Source: Nitrincola alkalisediminis (GTDB lineage: Bacteria > Pseudomonadota > Gammaproteobacteria > Pseudomonadales > Balneatricaceae). Taken from it: a stretch of DNA of 64,000 bases. Under the pieces are notes generated by a model. It was not told where the DNA came from, did no database searches, and saw only the letters and a program-made list of their open reading frames with translations. The position numbers and the translations under genes are program-made. Shown piece after piece: positions 41,723-54,100 of the stretch (positions are counted from its first letter, which is position 1; each line of letters starts with the position of its first letter). The stretch lies in assembly GCF_009821115.1 (NCBI RefSeq), contig NZ_VYTY01000006.1, positions 124,001 through 188,000 of the forward strand, in the 5' to 3' direction.

Positions 41723-42799
41723 ATGGAAACCCTTTACGTTGAGCTCGGTGAAAGAAGTTATCCCATTTATATTGGCAGTGATTTGATACGTGCCGATGTG
41801 TTAGCTCAACATATCTCTTCATCACAAGTGATGGTTGTGACCAACGAAACGGTTGCTCCTTTATATCTTGATACGCTTTTATCATCCTTGGCAGGCTTTA
41901 AAGTTGATGTGATTCGTTTGCCTGATGGCGAAGCTTACAAAACACTTGAGCACTGGACCCTGATCTTTGATGCATTGTTAAGCTGCCGTCATAATCGAAC
42001 CACAACCTTAATTGCTTTAGGTGGAGGGGTTGTAGGGGATATGACGGGCTTTGCTGCAGCCTGTTACCAGCGTGGAGTTCCTTTTATCCAGATACCCACG
42101 ACATTGCTGTCACAGGTTGACTCTTCGGTGGGTGGGAAGACAGGTGTAAACCATCCCATGGGAAAAAATATGATCGGTGCGTTTCATCAGCCTGTCGCTG
42201 TCATTGCCGATACTGAGGTGCTGAATACCCTGCCCGATAAAGAGTTGTCGGCAGGTCTGGCTGAAGTCATTAAATACGGTTTGATTTATGATCCTGATTT
42301 TTTTGACTGGTTAGAACACAACATGGAAGCCTTGCGTGCAAAAGATCCGACGGCGTTGGCAACTGCGATTTACAAGTCTTGCCGTATTAAAGCCGATATT
42401 GTTGCACAAGATGAAAGAGAGTCAGGGGTTCGTGCGTTATTAAACCTTGGACATACCTTTGGTCATGCTATAGAGGCTCATGCAGGGTATGGTGCTTGGC
42501 TGCATGGAGAGGCCGTTGCAGCGGGAACCATGATGGCCGTTAGCTTGTCTCTTAAGGAGGGGTGGTTAACTATTGCAGATGCAGAGCGTATTGAGCGCAT
42601 ATTTATCGCTGCAGGTTTACCTGTCAAGCCGCCAAAAGATATGTCGGAGTCTGATTTTCGTGAACTGATGGCGGTTGATAAAAAAGTCGTTGATGGAAGT
42701 TTGCGTTTAATTTTATTGGAACAGATTGGTAGAGGTGTCGTAACTGGATCTTTTTCATCTGAGCATTTGTCTGCCACCATCACTGAGATGACGGCGTAA
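41723..42799 (+). CDS. aroB: 3-dehydroquinate synthase
   Basis: Second step of the shikimate pathway, converting DAHP to 3-dehydroquinate with NAD and a metal. 358 residues from ATG 41723 ([18 protein letters not shown]), with CCAGGAG upstream; the longer open frame overlaps aro[35 protein letters not shown], and the metal ligands E of LAEVIKYG, H of NLGHTFGHA and H of [10 protein letters not shown] are present. Confidence 0.97.
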   Translation: METLYVELGERSYPIYIGSDLIRADVLAQHISSSQVMVVTNETVAPLYLDTLLSSLAGFKVDVIRLPDGEAYKTLEHWTLIFDALLSCRHNRTTTLIALGGGVVGDMTGFAAACYQRGVPFIQIPTTLLSQVDSSVGGKTGVNHPMGKNMIGAFHQPVAVIADTEVLNTLPDKELSAGLAEVIKYGLIYDPDFFDWLEHNMEALRAKDPTALATAIYKSCRIKADIVAQDERESGVRALLNLGHTFGHAIEAHAGYGAWLHGEAVAAGTMMAVSLSLKEGWLTIADAERIERIFIAAGLPVKPPKDMSESDFRELMAVDKKVVDGSLRLILLEQIGRGVVTGSFSSEHLSATITEMTA

Positions 42800-42827
42800 A
42801 TGTACTTGCTGGCGATAGGTTTATAAG

Positions 42828-44432
42828 ATGTCTTTGTCTCATCATGTCTATGTTGAAACACGTTCTCGGCTGCAGCTGGCTGAAAAGCTGCACCATATGG
42901 TGCGGTTTTCAGATTTTATTACCTTGCTGCTGGGTGAGGAGGGAAGTGGACGTTCGACTTTAATGACTCAGGTCGAAAATCTGGCGTCTGAGCGCACGCA
43001 GCGGCTGGTCCGTATCGATTTAGACTCTAAAACCGATGTGACAGGTTTGCTGATATCCTTAGTCGACGCGTTTGGCTTAGATGATCCAGATTTAAATGAT
43101 AATCGGCAACGTTTAGTCGCAGTACATAAACACGTTCGCGCTTTATTTGAAGTCGACTTAAGCTGTCAGATTTTGATTGATAATGCTGATTTCCTCAGTG
43201 ATAACGCATTAGAGTTGCTAGTTGGTCTCTTGCAGACGGGAGAATCCGCTCCGCACGTGTTAATGACAGGCTTAGCAGATTTTGAAGAACGTCTACAAGA
43301 TATTGGATTTTATGATCGGCTTGAAGGCCGTATCCATTTGCAGCTTTTGCTCCCCTTGGATGAAGAGGAGTCCGAGGCCTTTATCGCCTCGCTTCTTCCT
43401 AATGATGCAGAATTAAATGCTAAGCACCTTAAAAAGGTCATAGAGCGCAGCCGGGGAAATCTGTCCGCTCTAACCATGGGTGTTGTCCAGCTGTTAAAAA
43501 GCGGTGAGTTAAGTTCGCGCTCTGCAGCTTTCCCTATACCGCCGTTGCATTTGGCGGGTATTGGTATTGTCCTTCTGGCCATTACCGGATTTGCCGTTTG
43601 GCACTATTTGCCGTCCAGCGAGCCGCAGACGGACGTAGTGGCACAAATAAGTGTTCCGCCAATGCCGCCTGTAGCAGGTGATGCATTGCAGCAAGGCGCT
43701 GAAGTGGTTGCCCGGAATGAGTTGGCAGAGCGCTTAGCAGAACAAGAAGCCTTGCTGCAAGAAGTGCTTGATGCACCTGTGTCAGAAATGGATGCAGTTG
43801 ATACGCTCTTGGCTCAAGCAGAAGTGAGTATTGCACCAGCGCCTGTTATTGAGAGTATACCGCCTGTAGCCGAGGCTGATGAAAGCACTGCTGTGGCCGA
43901 GGTTGCTCAGGTTGTAGCGCCTCCAGCTCCTGCTGTGCCAGCGCCTGTTCCAACACCGCCTCCGGCTCCGCCAGCACCAGCACCAGCACCCGCCGCACCA
44001 GCACCCGAGCCGCCGATAGCGAGGCCAGCGGCACCCGAACCCGTACAACCCACACCTGCGCCGAGAGTTGAACGGCAAGATCCACCGACAGCTCCCGTTA
44101 CGTCGGTGGCTGCCAATACAACTGCCGGAGCGCTTCGCTCCGAAGAGCTTATGGCTTGGCCTGACAATGGTTATACATTGCAGGTGTTAGGTGCGCGATC
44201 GGAAGATAGCGTGGTTAAATTTATACGTTCCCAACAGCAACCTCACCGATTCTATTATTTTAGGACAGTTTTTAGGGATGAACCATGGCATGTTGTGGTT
44301 TACGGACAGTATAATACTCGGTCGGCAGCGATGGAGGCGGTGAACCAATTGCCCAGAGAGCTCAGGGATACCAACCCTTGGGCACGATCGATTGCCAGTG
44401 TCAAAGCGGATATACAAAAGCTACCGCAGTAA
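42828..44432 (+). CDS. damX: DamX-like cell-division protein with ATPase-like and SPOR domains
   Basis: 534 residues. N-terminal AAA/ExeA-like domain (about 10-225) with a P-loop-like GEEGSGRST at 36-44 and a Walker B-like ILIDNAD at 115-121; one membrane helix at about 240-261; a long Pro/Ala-rich periplasmic linker (about 350-425); and a C-terminal SPOR domain (about 442-534, with YTLQVLGARSEDSVVKFI). SPOR domains bind denuded glycan at the septum. The aroK-aroB-damX order is conserved in gammaproteobacteria, which is the basis of the name; the ATPase half is longer than in E. coli DamX. Confidence 0.85.
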   Translation: MSLSHHVYVETRSRLQLAEKLHHMVRFSDFITLLLGEEGSGRSTLMTQVENLASERTQRLVRIDLDSKTDVTGLLISLVDAFGLDDPDLNDNRQRLVAVHKHVRALFEVDLSCQILIDNADFLSDNALELLVGLLQTGESAPHVLMTGLADFEERLQDIGFYDRLEGRIHLQLLLPLDEEESEAFIASLLPNDAELNAKHLKKVIERSRGNLSALTMGVVQLLKSGELSSRSAAFPIPPLHLAGIGIVLLAITGFAVWHYLPSSEPQTDVVAQISVPPMPPVAGDALQQGAEVVARNELAERLAEQEALLQEVLDAPVSEMDAVDTLLAQAEVSIAPAPVIESIPPVAEADESTAVAEVAQVVAPPAPAVPAPVPTPPPAPPAPAPAPAAPAPEPPIARPAAPEPVQPTPAPRVERQDPPTAPVTSVAANTTAGALRSEELMAWPDNGYTLQVLGARSEDSVVKFIRSQQQPHRFYYFRTVFRDEPWHVVVYGQYNTRSAAMEAVNQLPRELRDTNPWARSIASVKADIQKLPQ

Positions 44433-44451
44433 CGTAAATATATAAATTATT

Positions 44452-44496
44452 GAGGACTACAAAGTATAGTCCTCTTTAGCTGAAAAAATTTCAGCT
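44452..44496 (+). other. Two consecutive hairpins after damX
   Basis: GAGGACTA 44452-44459 pairs with TAGTCCTC 44467-44474 (7-base loop, three T follow), then AGCTGAAA 44478-44485 pairs with TTTCAGCT 44489-44496. They stand ahead of the stronger terminator at 44533. Confidence 0.5.
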
Positions 44497-44532
44497 GCCC
44501 CTCGACTGCTAAAAAATTGTTCTGTTCCCTTT

Positions 44533-44560
44533 AGGGGTGTAGCATAGACTCCCCTTTTTT
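44533..44560 (+). terminator. Terminator of the pil-aro-damX unit, before gltB
   Basis: AGGGG 44533-44537 pairs with CCCCT 44551-44555, with GT/AC continuing the stem inside a T-T mismatch, followed by a T-run to 44560. The gltB promoter should lie in the remaining 44561-44638, but no confident -35/-10 pair was seen there. Confidence 0.65.
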
Positions 44561-44638
44561 ATCGCTAAGATAAGGGCTCAGTGGTGTGTGGTGTTTTTAA
44601 ATGCCATGATATTTATGATTTTTTAGTGAGATTGGCTT

Positions 44639-47600
44639 ATGAGCAATGGTCTGTATCGCCCAGGTGAATTTAAAGACAACTGTGGCTTTGGCCTGATGGC
44701 ACACATGCAAGGACACGCAAGTCATGGTCTCCTGCAGAAAGCTATTCAGGCTCTAGCCTGCATGACTCACCGCGGGGGTATCGCAGCAGATGGTAAAACC
44801 GGTGACGGTTGTGGTCTGCTGATGCAAAAGCCGGATGCATTTATGCGTGCGGTTGCTAGAGAGACTTTGCAAACAGAATTGGCTGACCGCTACGCGGTTG
44901 GCATGGTGTTTCTTTCCCGTGAGTCTGCATTAGCACAGACGGCACGCGCTTGCCTGAATTCTGAGCTGGAAAAGCAAGGCCTGAAAGTCTATGGCTGGCG
45001 TTTAGTGCCAACTGACGATGCCTGTCTGGGTCCTATTGCCAAGGATACAATGCCTGCAATTGAACAGGTGTTTGTTGATTCTTGCGGGAAAAATGAACGC
45101 GAGTTCTCCATCAGTCTTTTCACCGCTAGACGTAAAGCCGAAATTGCACTGACGAATGATCCTGATTTCTATATTTGCAGTTTGTCCGACAAAGTCATTT
45201 CCTATAAAGGCTTAATGATGCCCGTGGACTTACCGACTTTTTATAGAGATTTAGGTGATCCACGTCTTGAAACGGCAATTTGCACCTATCATCAGCGCTT
45301 TTCGACCAACACGGCACCTCGCTGGCCTTTAGCTCAGCCCTTCCGTTTCTTAGCGCATAATGGCGAAATCAATACGATTGAAGGCAATCGTAACTGGGCA
45401 CGTGCCCGCAGCAGTAAATTTGCAACCCCGCTCATCCCTGACGTTGAGTCTTTACAGCCAATTGTGAATACAACGGGTTCTGACTCCTCAAGTATGGACA
45501 ATATGCTTGAGTTCCTGATGGTGGGCGGCATGGACATCTACCGTGCGGTGCGTCTGATTGTGCCGCCGGCTTGGCAAAATGTTGAAACCATGGATTCCAA
45601 CCTTCGTGCCTTCTATGAGTATAACTCTATGCACATGGAACCATGGGATGGTCCTGCGGGTATGGTAATGACCGATGGTCGTTATGCTGTCTGTATGTTG
45701 GATCGTAACGGTTTGCGTCCGTCTCGTTGGGTCATGTTAAAAGATGGCTTGCTCTGTACCGCCTCTGAAATCGGTGTGTTTGATTACGATCCCGCGAATA
45801 TAGAGGCTCAAGGCCGCGTCGGTCCTGGGCAGATTCTCGTTATTGACACGCAAACAGGTGACGTACTTCACACCGCTGATGTTGATGAAAAGCTGAAGTC
45901 GCGTCAGCCCTACCGTAAATGGTTAAAAGAAAACGCAGTACCACTTGAGCAAACAATGAGCTTTACTGAAGAGTCTGTTTCCTTCCGTGAAATGGACCCT
46001 GAAGAAACGAAAACGCACATGAAAATGTTTCAAGTGACATTTGAAGAGCGTGATCAGGTATTGCGGCCTTTGGGTGAGTCGGGAATGGAAGCCGTAGGTT
46101 CGATGGGTGACGATAAGCCCATGGCCGTTTTGTCCAAACGCATCCGTTCTGTGTATGACTATTTCCGCCAGCAGTTTGCGCAGGTGACGAACCCGCCGAT
46201 TGATCCTTTGCGCGAAGCCATTGTCATGTCATTGCAAACCTGTTTAGGGACAGAACGCAATATTTTCCAAGAAACTCCGGAGCATGCGCGCCGGATCGTT
46301 TTAAAGTCGCCTATTTTGTCTGCTAGCAAATTCCGTCGTTTATGTGAATCGAACCTCTCAGGGTTTGAGTCAGCGATGCTGGATATGCAATACGATCCTG
46401 AAGTGGGTCTGAAAACTGCGATAGAACAGCTGTGCGAGAAAGCAGAGCAAGCGGCACGCAGTGGAAAAGTGATTTTGGTCTTGACCGATGCATACATTAA
46501 GCGTGGCATGCTACCCATTCATGCGGCGATGGCAACAGGTGCGGTCAACCAGCATTTGGTTGATAAAGGTCTAAGAACCAGTGCCAATATTATTGTCGAA
46601 ACGGCGACAGCTCGTGATCCTCACCACTTTGCCGTACTTTTTGGCTTTGGTGCAACGGCTGTATACCCCTATTTGGCTTATCGCGTTTTGAACGATCTTT
46701 GTCGTACGGGCGAAATAACACTTGAGCCATTAATTAGCCACGAAAATTACCGTAAAGGCATTAACAAAGGCCTGCTGAAAATTATGTCCAAAATGGGCAT
46801 ATCGACCATCGCGTCTTACCGTTCAGCACAGCTATTTGAAGCGGTCGGTCTTTCGAGCGAGGTGGTTAACCTTTGTTTTAAAGGGGTGGCTAGCCGTATC
46901 GAAGGGGCGCGTTTTGAAGACTTCCACTTAGAACAATCCCTGCTTGCTAAAGAGGCCTGGAGTGTACGTAAACCTATCCAGCAAGGTGGTTTGCTAAAGT
47001 ATGTGCACGGTGGCGAGTACCATGCGTATAACCCTGATGTGGTGACGGCGATTCATCAAGCCGTATCCACGGGGGACCCTGCACACTACCAGCGTTATGC
47101 GGACTTAGTGAATAAGCGTGGAGTGGCGACGCTTCGTGACTTATTTAGTATTCGTAAAGATATTAAACCCATTCCATTATCTGAGGTTGAACCTGCTGAA
47201 GCCCTTTTCGCTCGTTTTGATACGGCGGCTATGTCATTAGGCGCTCTCTCGCCTGAAGCACATGAAGCACTCGCCGTGGCGATGAACGAGTTGGGTGGTC
47301 GTTCGAACTCGGGTGAGGGCGGTGAAGACCCCGCGCGCCATGGTACGATCAAGCGCTCAAAAATCAAACAAATCGCGTCTGGACGTTTTGGTGTGACGCC
47401 TGAGTACTTGATGAGTGCAGATGTTATGCAAATCAAAGTGGCTCAAGGGGCGAAACCCGGTGAAGGTGGCCAGCTACCTGGCGGTAAAGTGAATGCCCTG
47501 ATCGCACGCTTACGCTATTCGGTGCCGGGTGTTACTTTGATCTCTCCACCACCGCATCATGACATCTACTCGATTGAAGACTTGGCGCAGTTGATTTTTG

Positions 47601-49093
47601 ACTTAAAGCAAATCAACCCAGAGGGCTTAGTCTCCGTTAAGCTCGTATCACGTCCCGGTGTAGGTACGATCGCGTGTGGTGTTGCAAAAGCCTATGCCGA
47701 TTTAATTACCATCTCTGGATATGACGGCGGCACGGCGGCTTCGCCTTTAACCTCGATTCATTATGCAGGCTCTCCTTGGGAGCTAGGTTTAGCGGATGCA
47801 CATCAGTCACTGCGCGGTAACCAATTGCGCGGAAAAATCCGTTTGCAAACGGATGGGGGCTTAAAAACCGGCCTTGATGTCGTGAAGGCGGCCATGTTGG
47901 GTGCAGAAAGCTTTGGCTTTGGAACCATGCCCATGGTGTCCTTGGGTTGTAAGTTCTTGCGTATTTGCCACTTAAACAACTGTGCAACTGGTGTGGCAAC
48001 TCAGCGTGCGGACTTACGGGATGACCACTTCCGTGGCACCGTTGAAATGGTGAAAAATTTCTTCCGTTTTGTGGCAGAAGAGACGCGCCAGCTCATGGCG
48101 CAATTGGGTGTTCGCAGTATTGAAGAGCTGGTCGGTCGTACTGATTTACTGGAAATCATTGAAGGTGAAACGGCAAAACAGGCGAACCTTGATTTGTCTC
48201 CAATCCTTAGCCAAGCCGGAATACCTCAGGATTACCCACACACCTGTCAGCAAGCTCGAAATGAGCCCTATGATGCAGGTGGACTAAACTCACAGATGCA
48301 AGCCTTGGCTGAGTCTAGTATTGTTGAAAAACTCGGCGGTGAGTGGGCGCTTAAGATAACCAACTGTGATCGCTCCGTCGGTGCCAGAACCTCTGGCTTG
48401 ATCGCGAAGCATCATGGCAACCTGGGTATGTCGGATGAGCCTGTGATCTTCAACTTCAAAGGCCATGCAGGGCAATCCTTTGGTGTGTGGAATGCTGGCG
48501 GCCAGTATCTCTATCTTGAAGGGGATGCAAACGATTACGTAGGCAAAGGCATGGCCGGAGGCAAAATTGTTCTGAGAGCCTTCGAACAAGTCACATACAA
48601 AACCCGAGATGCCTCCATTATGGGCAACACCTGCCTTTACGGTGCAACAGGCGGTAAGCTGTTTGCGGCGGGTCAGGCGGGTGAGCGTTTTGCCGTTCGT
48701 AACTCAGGTTGTCATGCCGTGATTGAAGGCGCGGGTGACCACTGCTGTGAGTACATGACGGGCGGTGTTGTTACGGTACTCGGAAGCACGGGTTACAACT
48801 TTGGTGCTGGGATGACGGGTGGTTTTGCTTACGTGTTGGATTTAGACAATAGCTTCGTGGATAAGTACAACCACGAACTTGTCGATATCCACCGTATCGC
48901 CACTGAGCAGATGGAAGCGCATAAAAACCATTTACGTTCAACCATCATTGAGTTCACCCGTGAAACGCGAAGTGCTTGGGGACAAGAGATCCTTGAAAAC
49001 TTTGATGAGCTCATTGGTAAGTTCTGGTTAGTAAAACCCTACGCAACGGGTATCAATGATTTGCTAAACAGTATCCGTAAGCGTCCTGAATAA
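44639..49093 (+). CDS. gltB: Glutamate synthase (NADPH) large subunit
   Basis: With GltD converts 2-oxoglutarate and glutamine to two glutamate. 1484 residues (E. coli 1486). The class II amidotransferase nucleophile is C15 (KDNCGFGL), meaning a 14-residue propeptide is removed. The central domain, the FMN-binding domain with [20 protein letters not shown] and GGQLPGGKV, the [3Fe-4S] ligands C1104, C1110 and C1115, and the C-terminal beta-helix with repeated G-GM-GG motifs ([23 protein letters not shown]) are complete. Start ATG 44639. gltD follows after 61 bases. Confidence 0.98.
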   Translation: MSNGLYRPGEFKDNCGFGLMAHMQGHASHGLLQKAIQALACMTHRGGIAADGKTGDGCGLLMQKPDAFMRAVARETLQTELADRYAVGMVFLSRESALAQTARACLNSELEKQGLKVYGWRLVPTDDACLGPIAKDTMPAIEQVFVDSCGKNEREFSISLFTARRKAEIALTNDPDFYICSLSDKVISYKGLMMPVDLPTFYRDLGDPRLETAICTYHQRFSTNTAPRWPLAQPFRFLAHNGEINTIEGNRNWARARSSKFATPLIPDVESLQPIVNTTGSDSSSMDNMLEFLMVGGMDIYRAVRLIVPPAWQNVETMDSNLRAFYEYNSMHMEPWDGPAGMVMTDGRYAVCMLDRNGLRPSRWVMLKDGLLCTASEIGVFDYDPANIEAQGRVGPGQILVIDTQTGDVLHTADVDEKLKSRQPYRKWLKENAVPLEQTMSFTEESVSFREMDPEETKTHMKMFQVTFEERDQVLRPLGESGMEAVGSMGDDKPMAVLSKRIRSVYDYFRQQFAQVTNPPIDPLREAIVMSLQTCLGTERNIFQETPEHARRIVLKSPILSASKFRRLCESNLSGFESAMLDMQYDPEVGLKTAIEQLCEKAEQAARSGKVILVLTDAYIKRGMLPIHAAMATGAVNQHLVDKGLRTSANIIVETATARDPHHFAVLFGFGATAVYPYLAYRVLNDLCRTGEITLEPLISHENYRKGINKGLLKIMSKMGISTIASYRSAQLFEAVGLSSEVVNLCFKGVASRIEGARFEDFHLEQSLLAKEAWSVRKPIQQGGLLKYVHGGEYHAYNPDVVTAIHQAVSTGDPAHYQRYADLVNKRGVATLRDLFSIRKDIKPIPLSEVEPAEALFARFDTAAMSLGALSPEAHEALAVAMNELGGRSNSGEGGEDPARHGTIKRSKIKQIASGRFGVTPEYLMSADVMQIKVAQGAKPGEGGQLPGGKVNALIARLRYSVPGVTLISPPPHHDIYSIEDLAQLIFDLKQINPEGLVSVKLVSRPGVGTIACGVAKAYADLITISGYDGGTAASPLTSIHYAGSPWELGLADAHQSLRGNQLRGKIRLQTDGGLKTGLDVVKAAMLGAESFGFGTMPMVSLGCKFLRICHLNNCATGVATQRADLRDDHFRGTVEMVKNFFRFVAEETRQLMAQLGVRSIEELVGRTDLLEIIEGETAKQANLDLSPILSQAGIPQDYPHTCQQARNEPYDAGGLNSQMQALAESSIVEKLGGEWALKITNCDRSVGARTSGLIAKHHGNLGMSDEPVIFNFKGHAGQSFGVWNAGGQYLYLEGDANDYVGKGMAGGKIVLRAFEQVTYKTRDASIMGNTCLYGATGGKLFAAGQAGERFAVRNSGCHAVIEGAGDHCCEYMTGGVVTVLGSTGYNFGAGMTGGFAYVLDLDNSFVDKYNHELVDIHRIATEQMEAHKNHLRSTIIEFTRETRSAWGQEILENFDELIGKFWLVKPYATGINDLLNSIRKRPE

Positions 49094-49145
49094 TCAGCAG
49101 GGTAATGAATCTTGGTCGGTGCTGCGCTGCAGCACCACCGAATGA

Positions 49146-50588
<1,443 letters not shown>

Positions 50589-50601
50589 CTTAGTCTCAGA
50601 T

Positions 50602-50648
50602 AAACCTGCTTTACTCTATGAGTACAGCAGGTTTTTTTATGGGTACAA
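50602..50648 (+). terminator. Terminator between gltD and the convergent pilE
   Basis: AAACCTGCT 50602-50610 pairs with AGCAGGTTT 50636-50644 and an inner TACTC-TAT-GAGTA stem continues it; seven T run from 50642 to 50648. Strong for gltD. It lies immediately past the pilE stop on the other strand. Confidence 0.88.
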
Positions 50649-50649
50649 C

Positions 50650-51102
50650 TTACCAGCATTCAGCAACAGTTGCTCCATTACCATTGATAACGCCCTTCAA
50701 GCCTTGATGGTTAAGGGTTAAGCTCCCACACCTATCATTTGCTTGAGTAGAGTTAGCAACGGGCGTTGCTCTAAGACTGTATGTGTTTGCTGTTAAGTTA
50801 GCCGCTACTAATCCTAATGCGTAATTCCGGTTAATCTCATTTATGCAGTTTAAATTCAGTGCAACAGCAACGGGAGGATTTGTTCCTCGTTGCTGGTCAT
50901 ATCTTGCATTAAGTGTATAAAAACGCTCCATAAATTGAGCGGCTTCCAGTATGCAAGCCTGAGCTTGCGTACGGTTGCTCTTAATCACACTATTTTGGTA
51001 ACTCGGGTACGCAATTGCAGCGATAATACCGATAATAGCCACGGTGATCATTAACTCGATCAGAGTGAATCCTTTCACTCGTCTTGGTGTAAAGTTATGC
51101 AT
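50650..51102 (-). CDS. pilE: Minor type IV pilin PilE
   Basis: 150 residues. A class III signal peptide is cut by PilD after G11 (RRVKG / [11 protein letters not shown]), with glutamate at +5; the hydrophobic helix runs to about residue 33. The C-terminal half has two cysteines (DRCGSLT and AECW at the very end), fitting the D-region disulfide of pilins. In P. aeruginosa pilE is the last gene of the fimU-pilVWXY1Y2E minor pilin operon; it is last here too, 33 bases after pilY1. A homologue of pilY2 is not present. Confidence 0.92.
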   Translation of the reverse strand: MHNFTPRRVKGFTLIELMITVAIIGIIAAIAYPSYQNSVIKSNRTQAQACILEAAQFMERFYTLNARYDQQRGTNPPVAVALNLNCINEINRNYALGLVAANLTANTYSLRATPVANSTQANDRCGSLTLNHQGLKGVINGNGATVAECW

Positions 51103-51135
51103 GCTGTCCTCGCATTAATCCTTAAAAATCCAATA

Positions 51136-54100
51136 CTATCGCAACTCTTGCCAAGATACACGACCCGAACTGACTTCATCTTCTAGATCGAGTGTTTCGC
51201 CAGTGCCATCAATCAGTGTTTGAACACCATCATCTAAAATGCTGGTACTTTGCTCACCTGACCCAAAGCGAACACCTGATAAATAGGGGTCAGATAATCC
51301 CTGAGCGACATGATCAGATAAAGTATCACCCGAATCAAAGTTTCCATCCTTATTCAAATCATAAATAGTTCTTTGAAGACGGGCGCCCGTTAACGGATTA
51401 ACTGTCATGACAAAGCCACTTCGTGTCGGTGGATCACAAACGGGGTCGTTACCTTCTAACGGAATCAATGTATTGAACGTAACGCGTGAAGATTCACCTC
51501 GTAAGGGCAGTATCGGTGTGCTAATTACACGCTCCCCGAGATTTCTATCTAAATCTAAGTACCAGCCATAAAGGGTTGTATTGGCAAGAGGCGTATTATT
51601 TGAAACTTGACGCAGTTCATACGTGTATGCTCCGAACGTCCTTGTTCCTTGCCATGCAATCGTTTGTGCTAACAGATCCTCCCTTTCGATGGATTCATTG
51701 ACCTTCATGCCTGTTGCAGTGTCCACAATGCCATACAAACTTTGCGTTTGAGAACCTGTTAGGATGTTATCTCCGACTCTAAAATAGCTGCCTGTACCGA
51801 AGAGAAGAATGATTTTACCTGCGTCGGTCGGGTGAGCAGCTATCTGTGGGCGACTGGTAATGGGTTGAGCTGCATCGCTGGCGTCTGTTGCTGTAAAGAC
51901 AAGACGAGCAGTCCAATTAGCCGGATTGGCATTGCGTAGATCAAAATTCCATAAGTTGCCTTTAAGGTCACCTGCATACGCAAAGTTAGTGATTAAATTA
52001 AGTTCTGACCAGTCGGTGGTTAAGGCAGGAGCTAAGCCATTGGGGCTGTTGACCGTACCACTACCGGCATCAATCTTGCGAATGAGAGATCCATCGGATA
52101 AGTTAACAACAAATAGGCTCGAGCCATGGTTTGTTGAGTTATAGCCGTTCCCAAACACGGCTGCCCACTGACCAGACTTTAGCCGTACGATTGCCACATC
52201 GTTCACACCATAGCCCAGATCTGCATGGGTAAACTCCCAAAGAACATTACTGCTGCTGAATGTGCTTGGATTGGTCACATCGAGAGCAAAGACTGTCTTG
52301 CCACCGGCTCCCATTGTACCGACTAGCACTGATTTCCATGCACCATCAATGTACGCATCACGAATAGTTGTGTTCCCGTTAACAAAGTAACGATGTGTAT
52401 AAGATGGATTCATTAACGTGTTAATTTGAGCGGCGTCGGAGCCTGATTTAGGTAAGAGTAATTCAGACGGTATATAGGCAAACAAGGGTGCTCCGGTTGT
52501 CGCATTCAATGCATGCAGCTTTCCGTCATTGGCTCCGACATAGATAGCCTCAAAGCGGTTAGTGTTGGCAAAGCTTGAATAACTACTGCCTTCGGTTCCT
52601 GGCAGAATATTGTTACCAAAGTACTGACGACCACCAAAATAGTTAGGGGTAGAACCGACAATGTCGCCCATTGGTAATAAGTTACCTTCGGTATTATTGC
52701 GGCTTCGCATGCCTGTTGGTGTTTGACCATATAACCAACGAATGCGATCTGCTGCACGTCCATCCGTAGTATTAGAAACAGGCGATATATTCAGTGCGGC
52801 TTGTTGAGCAGCAGAGAGATTGGTTAAGTTATTCGGGTTAAGTTGAATTGCGGCGTTAGTCGAACTGTTACGTGAATATATGGGGGTGCTAGTGATAGCT
52901 GTTCGATAGGTAATGTTTGAGTCCCAAGCTAAGTCTTGTGTGGCAAAGTTTTGTGCACGAATACGTCCGCTCCAGTTTTGGCTTGTATATTCACTTAAAA
53001 AAACATTGGTGCTGGATGATGCTCTGCTGCTGCTCACAGCCGCGCTGGTTGAGGTCAACTGAGTATCGGCTAGGATGGCTTCAAAAATACTGCGTAATGC
53101 AATGTTTAAGCCCGATGCATCGGTTGCCAGGAAAGGCTCAGGTGTGTTGCCAGCATTCGCAAGTTGTGTCAGGGAATCAGCTGCCACAGTCGGCGGCATT
53201 GCAAAACCAACTACGTATAGATCAGCTCCTGATTGAGAGTGGAAGCTTGCAGCCGCTGCAACGGCATCTGCGAGCGCTTGAGTGGTATTTGCACCGAGAG
53301 GCGTGCCATTTTGGCTTACGGAAGGCATACCATCCGTGAGCCATATTGCTGCATCGTTATCACAGGAGTTAGGTAGGGCGGTCGCATTACCACTTCCCTG
53401 AGCCGTACCGAAATTAGAAGTACCTGTTAATCCTTGTAGATAGTCCCTAGCTGTATAGAGTGTACCCTCTAAAGGGGTTAGTCCTGCATTAATCAACGCA
53501 GTGTTAGGGTCTGTCGGTAAGCTGGTACTAAGACTTGCTGTTGTATTTGGATTGGGTGATGTGGCAATTTTGGTCAGAATCTTGTCTTTGTGCGTTGCAT
53601 CAAGTGGAGCGATAGGAATATGTAAATAACCCTTCCCGGGTGAGCCAATGGTTACCCATTCTGTACGGTTATAAGGCAAGGCAACCATACGTTGCCCCCA
53701 GTTAGTAACGCCACGCGCTCTCGCGCTGTCATTTAAGTTACCACTGGTGCCGCCATTCAATGAGGAGTAACCACCTGTGGTGACATTTAGAGAGTTTGAG
53801 GTGCCTGTCTTGATAGAATAGCAGTTAAAACCAAAGGGCTCATTCTGCCAATTGGTGCCTGACTCCGTTGTAATGCAGAAGTCTTGCTTTGAGTCAGCAA
53901 CGCTTGCCGATGAGTAGCCGGGTACGCGAACGTTGAAATGAATAAAGTTACCTGCGCTTACAGGATTTGGAATTCTAAAACGCTTTTTTGTGTCATTCCA
54001 AGGGTTGCCTGAAAAGCTGGCATCATAGTCTAAAGGACTGTAACTGACGTCATAAATACGATCAAATAAACTCCAGCGTTGTATCGATGTTGATATGCTA

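Noticed and set aside
43782..44167. Gly/Ala/Arg-rich minus-strand frames opposite the damX linker
   Set aside because: Low-complexity shadows of the Pro/Ala-rich damX coding sequence.
44561..44638. gltB promoter
   Set aside because: Several AT-rich hexamers occur but no -35/-10 pair with 16-18 base spacing was good enough to report.
52917..53339. 140-residue plus-strand frame opposite pilY1
   Set aside because: No ribosome binding site, no family resemblance, and fully inside a long conserved gene on the other strand.
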